Assembly (NCBI RefSeq): GCF_023898315.1
Contig: NC_064616.1
Location: forward strand, 533,529,102-533,593,101
Source of the DNA: Schistocerca nitens
Lineage: Eukaryota; Arthropoda; Insecta; Orthoptera; Acrididae
Direction: 5' to 3'
DNA length: 64,000 nt
Each line of letters starts with the position of its first letter. Positions within the stretch are counted from its first letter, which is position 1. A model generated the notes under the pieces. It was not told where the DNA came from. It ran no database searches and saw nothing but the letters and a program-made list of their open reading frames with translations. Below, one piece after another: positions 21,561-32,724 of the stretch. Both the position numbers and the translations under genes were made by a program.

Positions 21561-22184
21561 ATATCATCTTCTACAGCCCACTGAGCTCAGGGGTTGTAAT
21601 ATGTCAGAATGACCGAGAGGTATGATTTGGGAGAAAGAGGGGTGACCCATGCAGTTGCGTGCACAGAAACATTGGCAAGTGTGTCGTTGCATTGACCTTA
21701 TTGCATGGCAGGTACACAGCCGGCCCTCCACCGATTCCGGTGCTGGCACCGCACAGCGTGAGTGAGTCCAGCTATGTGGCCGCCGCATGTGTTGACTGCG
21801 CCAGTAGCGCGAAACGCGGCTGACAGCTCCAACAAGCGCAACTCGTGGACCTCATGTAGAGCGCCGAAGAGAAAGAAGGGAAACAGTGGTTTGCCGTCGT
21901 ACTGAGACTTAGCAGCGCCGGCTGTCCGCCCAGGTCAGCTCAGTCAGTGACCACAGACAGCTCTTCACCCGAGAAGCCGTGAGGTCGCGCCCCGGCCTCA
22001 CCCCTGTTATGGCAGCTTGCAGTTTGCCGGACGATGTCACCGAGAGAACGCAGGCAAGCAGCCCTCTCTCTCCTCGTGCCGGTGCAGCTCCAAGTTGCGA
22101 CCAGCTCCGCCACAGCTATGGTGCGTCCGTGCAGTGGAGGTTCTTTCAGTGTCCGGTTGTCCGCTGATATTCATCACCAGATGT
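21561..22184. other. GC-rich, CpG-containing stretch of unknown origin
   Basis: Base composition rises sharply against the AT-rich surroundings and CpG dinucleotides are frequent (for example 'gtgaggtcgcgccccggcc' near 21979). Open frames on both strands overlap and none shows a domain. Next to the LTR-like region it may be the leader or gag start of a retroelement on the minus strand, or a host CpG-rich segment. I could not decide. Confidence 0.3.
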
Positions 22185-22470
22185 CATCGACGTTGGCCTG
22201 CAGTTTAAGCAAACGTCATTCTCTCCTGTTCGAGACGTGGGAAGAATAACGACACGACTGCCTGAGTTGAAGCTCCGGACTCGTTTATTTATACATTTTT
22301 CCCTACGCCTCTGACGTAGTTCCTCTCTAGGTACAAGTGGAGTGCTCTTTAAAAATTACAACTTCAGCTTTCCTCAGCCCTCTTCGGCCACTAGGTGCTG
22401 TTATAACTGCAACGTATGGGTTCTTCACAGCACGTCAGTTCCCTGTGTTGCCCTGATTACTTCACACTTG
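22185..22470 (-). promoter_or_regulatory. Possible LTR promoter region
   Basis: On the minus strand 'tgtataaataaacgag' (about 22298-22283) is a TATA-like element that also contains an AATAAA signal. It is followed about 20 bases later by 'aactcaggcagtcgtgtcg', and the segment ends near 'tggcctgcag'. This resembles an LTR U3/R boundary. No second copy and no clear TG...CA ends with a duplication were found, so it could be a solo or chance promoter. Confidence 0.3.
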
Positions 22471-22710
22471 AACGAGCGAAGTGGCGCAGTGATTAGCACA
22501 CTGGACTAGCATTCGGGGGGGACGATGGTTCAAACCCCCGTCCCGCCGTCCTGATCTAGGTTTTCTGCCATTTCCCTAAATCGCTTCAGTCAAATGCCGA
22601 AATGGTTCCTTTGAAAGAGCACGATCAACTTCTAGCCCCATCCTTCCCTAGACCGATGGGACTGATGACCTCTCTGTTTGGTCCCCTTCCATAAACCAAT
22701 CAACCAGCCT
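22471..22710 (+). mobile_element. SINE family B
   Basis: It has the A-box-like 'tggcgcagtgattagcac', B-box-like 'ggttcaaaccc', body and 'ccaatcaacc' tail. The 3' stem is GGGACT/GGTCCC (22658-22685). A possible short target duplication 'acacttg' flanks it. The sequence is more diverged than the 1955 copy. Confidence 0.85.
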
Positions 22711-23085
22711 ATCGTTACACTTGTATACAGTGCCCGATGGGCCGTGCCTTTTCGCCTGCGAGCGATGCCGTAAACCTCCCTCGCAGAATCGTTTGCTAAA
22801 TATCAACTTGACTCCTACCAGCAACCCGATTGGACAATCAGTTCATTACCTCCCAGCCATAGCTTCTGGGAATTTACAAGATTCCCTAAATCCACGCCTG
22901 TACATCTTCATTGCGTATCAAACCTCTTCCCTTGCGAGAGGATTCGTCCAAGATCTTGAACACTGTGCTCCCACTCAATTACCTTAACTCTAATAATTTG
23001 CATATTGAGAACAATCTCCTGAATTCAACATACAGGATTTCCACTCACACTTTACTAGTACCATCTACTCCCTATGTAATTAAGA
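22711..23085. other. Unassigned, between LTR-like region and env relic
   Basis: By position this would be the 3' non-coding end of the env-bearing element on the minus strand. No polypurine tract was clear. Two overlapping plus-strand frames (22721-22987, 22911-23225) lack domains. Confidence 0.3.
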
Positions 23086-23096
23086 CATTAAAACTA

Positions 23097-23290
23097 GCCG
23101 GCCGGAGTGGCCGAGCGGTTCTAGGCGCTACAGTCTGGAACTGCGCGACCGCTACGGTCGCAGGTTCGAATCCTGCCTCGGGCATGGATGTGTGTGAAGT
23201 CCTTAGGTTAGTTAGGTTTAAGTAGTTCTAAGTTCTAGGGGACTGATGACCTCAGAAGTTAAGTCCCATAGTGCTCAGAGCCATTTGAAC
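23097..23290 (+). mobile_element. SINE family A, full length
   Basis: The common head variant has 'tggccgagcggttctaggcg' (A box) and 'ggttcgaatcc' (B box), resembling class II tRNAs with a long variable arm. The target-site duplication 'cattaaaacta' is at 23086-23096 and 23291-23301. The 3' stem GGGACT/AGTCCC is at 23239-23267. Confidence 0.95.
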
Positions 23291-23343
23291 CATTAAAACT
23301 AATTGCCTCCACGACATATGCCGGTCAACCATTCTACTCGTAA

Positions 23344-25175
23344 TTAGTGTTTTGGCACTTCCACAGCCTGTGACCTCTTGCGTTTTACCCAGAAATACAG
23401 TACACAAAAGCCAGCTAGAAACACGTAACAACTGGTGGCCGATACACTCACCACTAATATTTTGTGCTTCTCATCTTCCCGGAAATGGTGTTCATGCTGC
23501 CACGTTTGTTCCATCGAAATTCCCCCTTTCTGAGACTCTATTAATTTGTCCAGGGACTGCAAAAGCATTTTATTGAGTGTGTTATTTAAATATGTTAATG
23601 TTAAACAGGTAATACCCTCAGAGACCTTTCTGGCCAATACAACGTATTCCACGATAATCTCGTAACAGTTGAGCCTGTAAGCGCAGCCGGAAAACGAAAG
23701 TCTGTCCCGAGTACCTCACAAGTCGTGCCATTAATGATGGTTCCGCTTTCCAATAACGCGAGTTTTTTCAACCCTGCCGGTCTGCCTGCTTCGTGGCAAT
23801 TCAACCATACAGTTTCCGACGTGAATACGGAGTATAACCAATGTGTACTCAAGCTCTGGAAGTACCTCCGGGCTGGCAGAAGCTCCTCCTTAAAATTCGT
23901 CCCATTTACTTACCCCACAAACAAGCCCACATCACATATCCACATGTCATTCCATAATTCGCCGCCAGGGCAAATCGCAACCTTCCCTTGTACGCACGTT
24001 TTCAACTCTACCCGTGACATTACCACGTGAGCAAGTCTGTTGTTTGAGACTAGCAGTACATCCCGTGTTCTCACTGCTCCCACTTCCCCAATATACCCTA
24101 TTTCACTGGGTACCGGTGAATGCTGTGGTAGTGAAACTCCGAGTGTCTCCCCGCAACAGGTACACGGATCTCTATCTGCACCCTGGCTCCATCTGTTACC
24201 ATATCCACACTAGCTATATGGAAGAACGGTGCCAGATTCTCTGGTGACGCTTTGGCTACCGCTACCTGGTGTAGCTCCGCGGGAAACTGCCTTTTTGCCC
24301 ACCGCAACCCCATCATGAATTCCCTCGGTGTAACAAATAGGAGACTAAGTAGCCCGTTCTCCGCAAGTAACACCGCCTCCTGTAATATCGCCACTTCACT
24401 CCCATTATCCCCAACTTGGACTGCTAGCAACCTCGCTGTACTGAGTTGGTTATCCAACGCACTCGGATGTCTCTGTATTTTCTCCAAATCGCTTTTCAAC
24501 ACCTCCCTCGTTTCACTAGCAATCCGAAGTAGCTCTGCTGCTGATTTCCGTACCAGTCTCCTGTTATGAAACACCCCTTGTTCTAAGTTCGATAAGTGCA
24601 CTGTGTGCCACTCCACGGTATCCTTCACAGTCATCTGCTGCACCTATATAACTCCTGCACTTCCTCTTCATCTGCTGTTCCGAATATTGTCTTAAACAAT
24701 TTTCCTCCAGCATTATACAGGCCCTCTTCTACAGACTCCTATTTTGAGAAACTACATCCACCAACTGTGACAGCTGCGTCTTCAATTTACTTTAAGTGGA
24801 CTGCAACTCTTTGTACACTTCCTATGTCTCCCTAAATAAATTATTCCCCTGTTTCGCCTTATGAAATTCCGAAAAGGCATCCTCCAACCTACGCACCTCA
24901 TCCCTAATCTCCCAGATCCCCACTGCTGTTTGTAGCTTCCACATATGACTAGTAAGCCAAACATGCCACTCGATTCCAGAGGCTGAACGACCGTTACCTG
25001 TCCTGCCTCGCCATTGCAGACGTACAGCAACAGCAGGACCATCCTCGTTCCCCAGGATGTCCTTACGTATTTGCCACCTGCAGAACAAAATTACTCTGTC
25101 ATCCGTTCGCTCCTTCCAAGAACGCATAATCCACAAAAAGGCAATATCAGTGCTAACGACATGAAAAACTAACAC
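23344..25175 (-). pseudogene. Errantivirus-like envelope gene relic
   Basis: Five minus-strand open pieces (25175-24822, 25042-24782, 24643-24098, 23852-23601, 23652-23344) line up as one broken reading of an insect endogenous retrovirus envelope of the baculovirus-F-like type. The largest piece (181 codons) has a helical, heptad-like middle and a 'REFMMGLRWAK' segment. It ends in an 'FHYHSIHRYP' stretch, which matches the conserved 'F.xY.I..xP' pattern of these proteins. The last piece holds a hydrophobic segment of about 25 residues followed by 'VKRKRS', the expected membrane anchor and stop-transfer signal. Several frameshifts and stops separate the pieces. A furin-type cleavage site was not identified. 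The reading is an old, inactive copy. Confidence 0.65.
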
Positions 25176-25379
25176 TGCATAAATACATCCCTATGGCAAT
25201 AAAAATAAATACTCTCTGATATACTGAATCTAAAAAGAAATTACAATTATGCAGCTTACTTATGCGACCTTAACTATACCGCACATCATGCACTTTACGT
25301 TGCTCGGCAATTCCAGATTCCTTTTTTTTTATCCTTTGTTCATTTCACCTCCTCTTTGGTGCCTCACCTTTATGACACC

Positions 25380-27200
25380 CTGCACGCCCACCTTCTGCAT
25401 CTCCCCAAAATCCCCAAACCCAACGATATTGGATGCTGCATTGGAGCTGTTTGTGTCCCTACTGAATGAAATTTGTCCCTCATTGACCAACACCTCCAAC
25501 CAATTGCCCGAAATTGAGCTTCCCATGTCAAAGATATCAACCACTTCCTCAGTATCTCTCCATTATTCCAACTCCTTTGCCTCCTAGATCCAGCCTCATC
25601 ACAGCTGATGTCAGTTCCCTATACACCAACATCCCTCATGCCTACAGTCTTACCACTATTGAATATTACCTCTCCCAGCGTCCCAAACACACTAACTTAT
25701 TCTTCACAGACCTTCCTAACTTCAGCATAACACACAACTATATCTCGTTTGAGGCAACGGTATACAAATCAACTATGCAGCACAGCCATGGTCATTTGCT
25801 TGGCACCCTACTATAACAAACCACTTATGGGTCATCTAGAGGAAACCTTTCAAGCCTCCCAAAACCCAAACCCCTGGTCTCATTCAAGTTCATTGACAAT
25901 ATGTTCATGATCTAGACTGAGGGCCAAGGCACCTAGTATGCTGAAGGTCTCACAAATGCCTTCACAAACAGGGACTATCCCTAAGCCCTAGTCTGCAAAC
26001 AGGTTTTCCTGGCTGTGTACTTACACATTGCCAGTCCTCTCACCACCCTGAAGAACCAACTACAATGGATTTTCCGCTTCATTACTCAATAACACCAAAG
26101 ACTGGAACAACTGAACCACATCCTTCGTCAGGGTTTCGATTATCTGTCACCACACCCTGAAATGAGGGACATACTACCGAATATCACACCCGCCGCTCCT
26201 ACAGTGGTGTCCCATTCTCCACCCAACCTCCACAACATCCTAGTCTATTCCTATGACACTCCCAGTCCCAGCCACTTGCCACAGGTATAAACTTGTGGAA
26301 GCCCCAGGTGCAAGACCTGCCAAATCCACCTACCACTTACTACTGCAGTCCTGTCATAGGATTCTCCTACCACATCAGATGCAGGGCCACCTGTGGAATC
26401 AGACATGTTTTATACCAGCTCTGCTACAGTTATTGAACACCTTCGTATATTTGAAAAACTACAAACCAGCGGTCCACCAGGATGAATGGCCACTACCAAA
26501 CTGTGGCCAAGAGCAAAGTGGGTCATCATCTGATGCAATGTGTAGCTGAACATGGCACGGTTGATTTCAATGGCTGCTTCACAACCTGCGTCACTTGGAT
26601 CTTCCCCACCACCACCAATTTTCTGAACTGTGCAGATAGGAGTTATCCATACAACACATTTACCACTCCCAAAATTATACTAACCTGAACCTCTGAAAAC
26701 CTGCTGTCTCCACACCCTCCACCCAACAGAATGCGCTCCTGTCCAGTCAGCTCCTCCTGATTCACGTCCCCTCACCCTCATTGTGTGCAGCCCTCTGCCA
26801 ACACACCTGCCAGTCTTTTCCCCACGCTGCTCCTCACCTTTTCTGCTCCCCATTTCCACCCCCACAACCTCCACCACAGCCTCCTGACACTGCACCCGGA
26901 AGTTTTGTCCTGCCATATTCTAGTCCGTGCACGCTCTACCAGACAGCGCTCTTATCTCTTTTCATCTGTGCTTGCTATCCTTCCCCCTTCCCTACCCCAC
27001 TCCAGTTCGCTGCTTTGGCTCAACGAAACAGTTGCAGTCTGCCCAGGTGGCTGGAGATAGTGACCATGTTTGCGTGAGTTGTGCTTGCTTGTGTGAATGT
27101 GTGTTTTCATTTTCCAAAGAAGTCTTTGGCTGAATGCTCAGTATGTAATAGTTTTTCGTTGTATCTGTCTACAGCTCAATGTGTCACCTTTACAGTGGAA
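25380..27200 (+). mobile_element. Penelope-like element, RT and GIY-YIG relic
   Basis: The plus strand carries Penelope-like reverse transcriptase motifs: 'ADVSSLYTNIPHAYSLTTIE' (about 25604-25663, motif A region) and 'HNYISFEATVYKSTM' with the following GTAMGT-type loop lost (about 25736-25790). 'GHLEETFQASQNP' and 'FKFIDNMF' (about 25830-25910, where the catalytic 'YVDD' is expected) follow in other frames. Downstream, at 26455-26690, are the C-terminal endonuclease pieces 'TTNQRSTRMNGHYQTVAKSK' and 'AEHGTVDFNGCFTT'. The long pyrimidine-rich 3' region (26700-27060) and 'ccaaagaagtctttggctga' near 27114 resemble this family's tail. Many stops; inactive. Confidence 0.75.
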
Positions 27201-27333
27201 CAAACTATTTTCGTACTTGTTGAATTCAGTTAGTATGTCATTAGAGAAGTAGCATAGCTGTACTTGAATATTAAGATCGCTATTGAGCGTTATTTTCTCT
27301 GGATTTTAAAGCTGGCACTGTTGAAACGAAATA

Positions 27334-28707
27334 CACCGACGTAAAAAAATCGAAGCACGAATAAAGATCTGTGCAACTCAAACGAACGTGGTAGGCCTGT
27401 TTCTACATTTGAAAAATGATGTTTGTTCAAATTTTGTGCCAGTCGAGTAAGAGTGGCGGTAGTAGCGCCAGTATGAGAGTGCAAATCAGATTTGCTGTAA
27501 ATACACGCTGTAATGCTGTGAGCGTTTGTTACCTTTCAGTTTGGACTTGGTGAGTTGACGATAGTCAAGAATGCCTCTAAGAAGACAAAGACGCCATTGT
27601 CAGCACCCCACTGAGTTTGAATTAAGTGGTGTAATAGGGGTACGAGAAGCTGGATGTTTCTTCTGCGCTACTGCAGAAAGGCTTGGCAGGAATGTGGCCA
27701 CTGTATATGACTGCTGACAGCGGTCATCACGAGAATGGACGGTCTCGAGAAGACAGGGCTCTGGATGGCCAGGTGGCACTACAGAGAGGAATGACCGTCG
27801 AGTCCGGTATGTGGCTCTGAGGCATTGTACTGCATCTGCAGCAGCAATCTGAGCACCATTTAGCATCACAGTAACACAAGGATCAGTTACAAAACGGTCA
27901 CTTCAAGGATAGCTCCGAACCAGACGCCCTGGCGCGCTTTCCAAGCGAGAGCTCATTGGGGGGCAGGGTGGAGGTCTGTTGTGTTTTCTGATGAAAGCTG
28001 GTTCTGACTCAGTGCCAGCGATGGCCGTGTGTTGGTTAGAAGTAGGCCAGTTGAGGGCCTGCAACCAACAGATGTGAGTGCTAAACAATTTGGATCTACA
28101 CCTGGAGCTACCGCCTGGGTTGCGATTCGTATGGCAGCAGGAGCACTCTTCCGGTCACACCACCCACGCTGACTGAAAATTTGTACGTCAGTCTGGCGAT
28201 TCGACTTATTATGCTGCCATTCATGAACAGCATTCCAGGGAATGTTTTGCAACAGGATAACGTTCGTCCCCATACCCTTCTTGTAACCCAACGTGCTCTA
28301 CAGATTGTCAACATGTTGCCTTGGCCTGCTCGATCACCAGATCTGTCTCTTGTCGAACACATATGGCACACCAGCTGATGACAACTCCAGCGTCATCCAC
28401 AGCCACCAATAACCTTCCTGGTATTGACAGACCGAGTGCAACAAGCATGGAACACCATTCCACAAACTGACATCCGACACCTGTACAACACAATGCATAC
28501 ACGTTTACAGGCTTGCATTTAACATCCTCGCAGTTGCACAAGCTGTTATTGTACCAGAATTTCACATTTGCAATGGCGTATCTCACGCTTATATAACCTA
28601 TGATCTTGCAGTGCTATTCACTTAAATATGTTACCTAGATAAATGTATTCCTGAAATTTCGTTACTCTACATTATTTTTTGCTGTTGAAATTTTTTTCTC
28701 GTCAGTG
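27334..28707 (+). mobile_element. Tc1-like DNA transposon, decayed
   Basis: Terminal inverted repeats begin 'caccgacgtaaaaaaatcga' and end (reverse complement) 'cactgacgagaaaaaaattt'. The transposase would start at 27571 ('MPLRRQRRHCQHPTEFE'), with an N-terminal helix-turn-helix region over the next ~90 codons. Later motifs are broken: 'cgttcgtccccatacccttc' near 28261 stands for the second-D loop (DNxRPH) and 'ARSPDLSLVEHIW' near 28328-28366 is the third catalytic region with its glutamate. At least four stops interrupt it. It shares family, length (about 1.37 kb) and ends with the element at 48653-50029. Confidence 0.85.
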
Positions 28708-29331
28708 AACATTTGCAGGAGATGTGCTATTCTTTAAAGTGATTGGCATGACTAAATTGTAAATCGAAAATCATTAACTTCATTTCGTAATGATTCTTCA
28801 GTTATTTAGGTATATAGCTGTAGAATAGTAACAGGAGAATACTCTGAAAAAATTTTGAACGTTTATGTACATGAATTGGTATATTACGTCCTCATATTAC
28901 TGTTTTTGGCGTAGAGTAACATGACTGTTCTCGAAGAACATATCAAAACACATAGGGAGATGTGTCCACATCATCCTCTCCTCTTTCATCTTTCCTCCAG
29001 TTGCAGTGGAGTGGAGCGGAGCGAGTGACGAAGAACTGGTACGCGTAGAAGTTTGAAAGCTGTACGCTTAGTATGTCATAACTGCGTACTATGAGAATTA
29101 CGGAGCCAAATTTTCGTGGGGTGGGGGGTGACTAGTATGTCGTACAACTTACAAGCGTGCTATTTTATCCTAAAGTACTAGGTCGAGTTGGTGATGTTTC
29201 CTTGTAAGAGAAATCAATTTGGAGAGGCAGCCTTTACAAGGTAAAATGGAACAAATATTATCACCTCAATTTTCTTCAAAGGAAGAAGTGAAAACAACAT
29301 TCGTGATAATCTCACGTGAAAATACGAAAAG
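28708..29331. other. Unassigned spacer
   Basis: No recognised domain or repeat. It holds a short purine run near 29125 ('gtggggtggggggtg'). Confidence 0.45.
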
Positions 29332-29343
29332 TCTCTGTCCCGC

Positions 29344-29545
29344 GCCGGCCGTTGTCGCCGAGCGGTTCTAGGCGCTTCAGTCTGGAACCGCGCGACCGCT
29401 ACGGTCGCAAGTTCGAGTCCTGCCTCAGGCATGGATGTATGTGATGTACTTAGGTTAGTTAGGTTTAAGTAGTTGTACGAGTAAGTTATAGGGGACTGAT
29501 TACCTCAGATGTTAGGTCCCATAGTGCTCAGAGCCATTTGAACCA
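29344..29545 (+). mobile_element. SINE family A, full length
   Basis: Head with A-box-like 'gccgagcggttctagg' and B box 'agttcgagtcc'. The target-site duplication 'tctctgtcccgc' is perfect at 29332-29343 and 29546-29557. The body has a small insertion near 29475 ('acgagtaagttata'). Confidence 0.94.
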
Positions 29546-29557
29546 TCTCTGTCCCGC

Positions 29558-30148
29558 AGTGAGGAAGTTTATTACTGTAAAAATGTACTACCATTGCGGT
29601 CCCTCAGATGTCGTTTGCGGCTTCAGGAGCGATAATGAAATAATCTGCTGCTCTCATGTGATGTGTGCTTTACTGCTGGTGTCGTCTGCCATCACGCAGC
29701 TAACAAATTAGAAACATGTGTCAAATCACCAGAAATTACCAGCAATTCTATCAGAATAATTTTGTGAATACGAACAGGTACCGGCTATGGAACTCTGATA
29801 GCCAAAATGTCACTTTGCTTCAAGAAAACACACATAAACTGGGAAAGCTACTACACGGAATTAATGATTAACGGAATAAACTTCAGTCATAATCATTACG
29901 TTTTTCTGATACATTGCATAACAACAGGTGAGCTGCACAGAAATTAGATATGAGAAGTCCGGCTCAGAGACGTTAAAACAAGGAGAAATTTTCGTAGGTA
30001 TGTATTTCCTGCTGAAACATGAGAGCGCATAAAGGGACTGTCGTCTGTTGCACTCTCACCACCGGTGATCATGAGACTAGCACTCCTAGTTGCTGTTAGT
30101 TAGTGGTATTACAGTAATCGGATTAGCATACCCCTAGCCTACGGACTC
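29558..30148. other. Unassigned spacer
   Basis: No recognised feature. Confidence 0.4.
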
Positions 30149-30152
30149 ATGA

Positions 30153-30725
30153 ATATGAAGATGGTATCTGCTCTTCCGGACATATCCGGAACAACAGATA
30201 CCGTCTTCATATAGATAAGGCTTACTGGCCAATGATCTTCTTCAGTGCGGATGCACTCACATTGGTCAAACTCTTACGGGAATCGGTAGATTGACTGCAG
30301 CGAGGAATGAGTGTAGTGGGCAGGGGCACTAAAAATGTAGTGTGTGGACAGTAAACGGGAAATGTGGGTCTCACGGGGAACGTGTCAGAGATAAGTCCCT
30401 GCAGTCGCACTATCGTCTGTGTCCTCGGTGGTTCAGTCGGATGCCGGCACGGTAGCTCAGCGTGTTCGGTCAGAGGGTTAGCTGCCCTCTGTAAAAAAAA
30501 AAACTGAGTGTATGAATCAACAACGAACTTCACCGGGTGTCATCGGACGTCCGCAACAAACAAATGTAACGAATAAGAACGAACAAAACGAGATTTAAAA
30601 AAAAAAGTCCTATAGAGCGTCTGCCATGTAAGCAGGAGATCCCAGTCGAGGCACACATTTTTAACTGCCCCCGTTGATATTTATCAACGCCTGTAAGCAG
30701 ATAAATGTCTGGATTTCACCAGAAG
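30153..30725 (+). mobile_element. Composite repeat: palindrome plus dimeric tRNA-like SINE (family D)
   Basis: The left end is a long hairpin: 'atatgaagatggtatctg' (30153-30170) pairs with 'cagataccgtcttcatat' (30195-30212) around the inner palindrome 'ttccggacatatccggaa' (30174-30191). A GC-richer linker follows to about 30440. At 30443 a tRNA-like module starts ('gccggcacggtagctcagcg', A box) and runs to an A-rich stretch at 30595-30606. A second tRNA-like module follows ('agcgtctgccatgtaagcag' near 30617) with its B box region shortened by a deletion. The first module recurs at 45812 (minus strand), joined to a different second module. Confidence 0.7.
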
Positions 30726-31058
30726 AGTGGTCACTGGTGCACTCTGTGGCGTTCCCTTACATTTCGGACCAAAGCATCAGTCTGATTCTGAGTTGCATGC
30801 AATAAGTTTCTTCTACGTGCGACGCGTAAATTTTAAGAGGACTGGGAATGTTACTATGTGAAGATCGTTATAATACTTCAGTCCCCACTCTTCAGACACT
30901 GCTCCGCCTTGATACTTATATCACTGGTATGCCTTTGCACTCATTACAACCAATACTATAGGTAGTCATATGATCTTCTTGGTCACATTTTGTCTCCTTC
31001 TTCTTTCGTCCTTTTCTCACTCTTTACTACCAGCTTAACTCATGTAACTCCATTATAC
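30726..31058. other. Unassigned spacer
   Basis: No recognised feature. Confidence 0.4.
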
Positions 31059-32724
31059 AATGATCAGCCAGAACATTATGACGCCCTACCTAACAGCTGG
31101 TAGTCCACCTCTGGCACAGATAACAGCGGCGACGAGCGGTAGCGTGGAAGTAATAAGGCTTCCGAAGGTCGCTGGAGGGAGTTGGCACTATATCTGCACA
31201 CACAACTCACCTAATTTCCGTAAATTCCGAGGAGTAGAGCGATGAACTTTGACGCCACGTTCAATCACATTCCAAATGTGTTCGATTGGGTCCAGATATA
31301 GCCAGTAGGGGGCCAGCACATCAACGGGAATTCGCCACTATGTTCCTCGAACCACTCCATCACACTTCTGGCCTTATGACATGGCGCATTATCTTGTTGA
31401 AAAGTGCCATTGCCGTAGGGAAACGCGATCGTCATGAAGGGGTGTACGTGGTCTGCAACAAGTGCACGATACTCCTTGGCCGTAATGGTGCATTGCACGA
31501 GCTCCACTGGACCCACGGATGCACACGTGAATGGTGCCCAGAGGATAATGGAACAGCCGACAGCCTGTCTCCCTCCCTCAGTACAAGTGTCAATGAGTTG
31601 TTCCCATCGAAGACTACGGAATCGCGCTATCCCATCGGCATAATGAACAAGATATCGGGACCCATCAGACCATGCAACACTCTGCCACTGCATCAACGTC
31701 CAGTGTCGATGGTCCCGTGCCCATTTCAGTCGTAGTTGCCGATGTCATCGTGTTAACATTGGCACATGCACGAGTCGTCGGCTCCGGAGGCCCATCGTTA
31801 GGAGTATTCGGTGCACTGTGTGTTCAAATCTATTTGCACGCTGCCCAACACTGAAGTTCGATGTTAGTTCCGCCACAGTTTTCTGCCTGTCCTGTTTTAC
31901 CAGTCTGCCCAGCCTACGACGTCCGACGTCTGTAATGAGGAGTGGCCTCCCAACCCCACGACGTCTGGAAATGGTTTCTGTTTTGGTTGGCAGGAGAGCC
32001 AACACCGTGTTACTAGAGGAAGCCGAAAGGCACGAATTATAGCTCACGCAGGCTGGCGTGAGGTGTGGAACAGGACAAGGAAATTAGAATTTGGAAAAAC
32101 GGACGTAGCTGGTGGAATACTTAACTTTAATCCATTAATGGTGAACGTCGGTCTGACGGTACATGAATCAATATCAATAGTAACTGATAATGGCGCCTTG
32201 CTAGGTCGCAGCAAATGACGTAGCTGAAGGCTATGCTAAACTATTGTCTCGGCAAATGAGAGCGTATTTTGTCAGTGAAGCATCGCTAGCAAAGTCTGTT
32301 GTACAACTGGTGCGAGTGCTAGGAAGGCTCTCTAGACCTGCCGTGTGGCGGCGCTCGGTCTGCAATCACTGATAGTGGCGACACGCGGGTCCGACGTATA
32401 CTAACGGACCGCGGCCGATTTAAAGGCTACCACCTAGCAAGTGTGGTGTCTGGCGGTGACACCACAGTTTCACCTCAGTTTCGTCACGTGTTGAAACCAC
32501 TCACCACAGCACTCCTCGAACACCACGCATGTCGTGCAGTTTCAGAAACGATCGTGGCGAGCCTCCGGGCCATCACAGTCCGCTCTCTGTGAAACTCACG
32601 GACAGCACTCTCACTGATACTACATGCACCGTGAGTGTGTCTCACGAGCAGTCATTCTGGCCATGTGTCGCTGCTATCGCCTGGACGCATTTATATCGAC
32701 AGTAGGTCGGCAGTCATAACGTGT
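31059..32724 (-). mobile_element. Tc1-like transposon with nested LTR-like insert
   Basis: The left terminal repeat starts 'tgatcagccagaacattatg' at 31061. The right end retains only a piece ('cggcagtcataacg' near 32709), so the right inverted repeat has decayed. On the minus strand the transposase N-terminus (from about 31978 to 31745: 'GVGRPLLITDVGRRRLGRLV', a helix-turn-helix region) continues into a 143-codon C-terminal frame (31696-31265). That frame has 'TFQQDNAPCHKA', the second-aspartate motif, and 'WPPTGYIWTQSNTF', a damaged third motif in which the usual 'SPDLNPIE' is lost. A 488-bp LTR-like segment separates the N-terminal region from the 5' end. Without that segment the element is about 1.18 kb. 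Confidence 0.85.
31979..32466. mobile_element. LTR-like (solo LTR) insertion, 488 bp
   Basis: The segment begins 'tgttttggttggcaggagag' and ends 'ggcggtgacaccaca', so it has TG...CA ends. It is flanked by a perfect 5-bp duplication 'gtttc' (31974-31978 and 32467-32471). Removing it with one duplication copy restores the surrounding Tc1-like sequence. These are the marks of LTR-retrotransposon integration followed by LTR-LTR recombination. No internal retroviral sequence remains. A TATA-like 'gatttaaagg' lies near 32417. Strand is uncertain. Confidence 0.85.

Noticed and set aside
23100-23185. tRNA-Leu/Ser-like gene
   Set aside because: The A and B boxes are good, but this is the head of a SINE with body, 3' end and target duplication. 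The same holds for all other tRNA-like hits (10093, 29344, 61795 and others).
24252-24569. 105-codon plus-strand frame
   Set aside because: It is antisense to the envelope-like relic, whose minus-strand reading has recognisable features.
31286-31735. 149-codon plus-strand frame
   Set aside because: It is antisense to the Tc1-like transposase frame with 'TFQQDNAPCHKA'.
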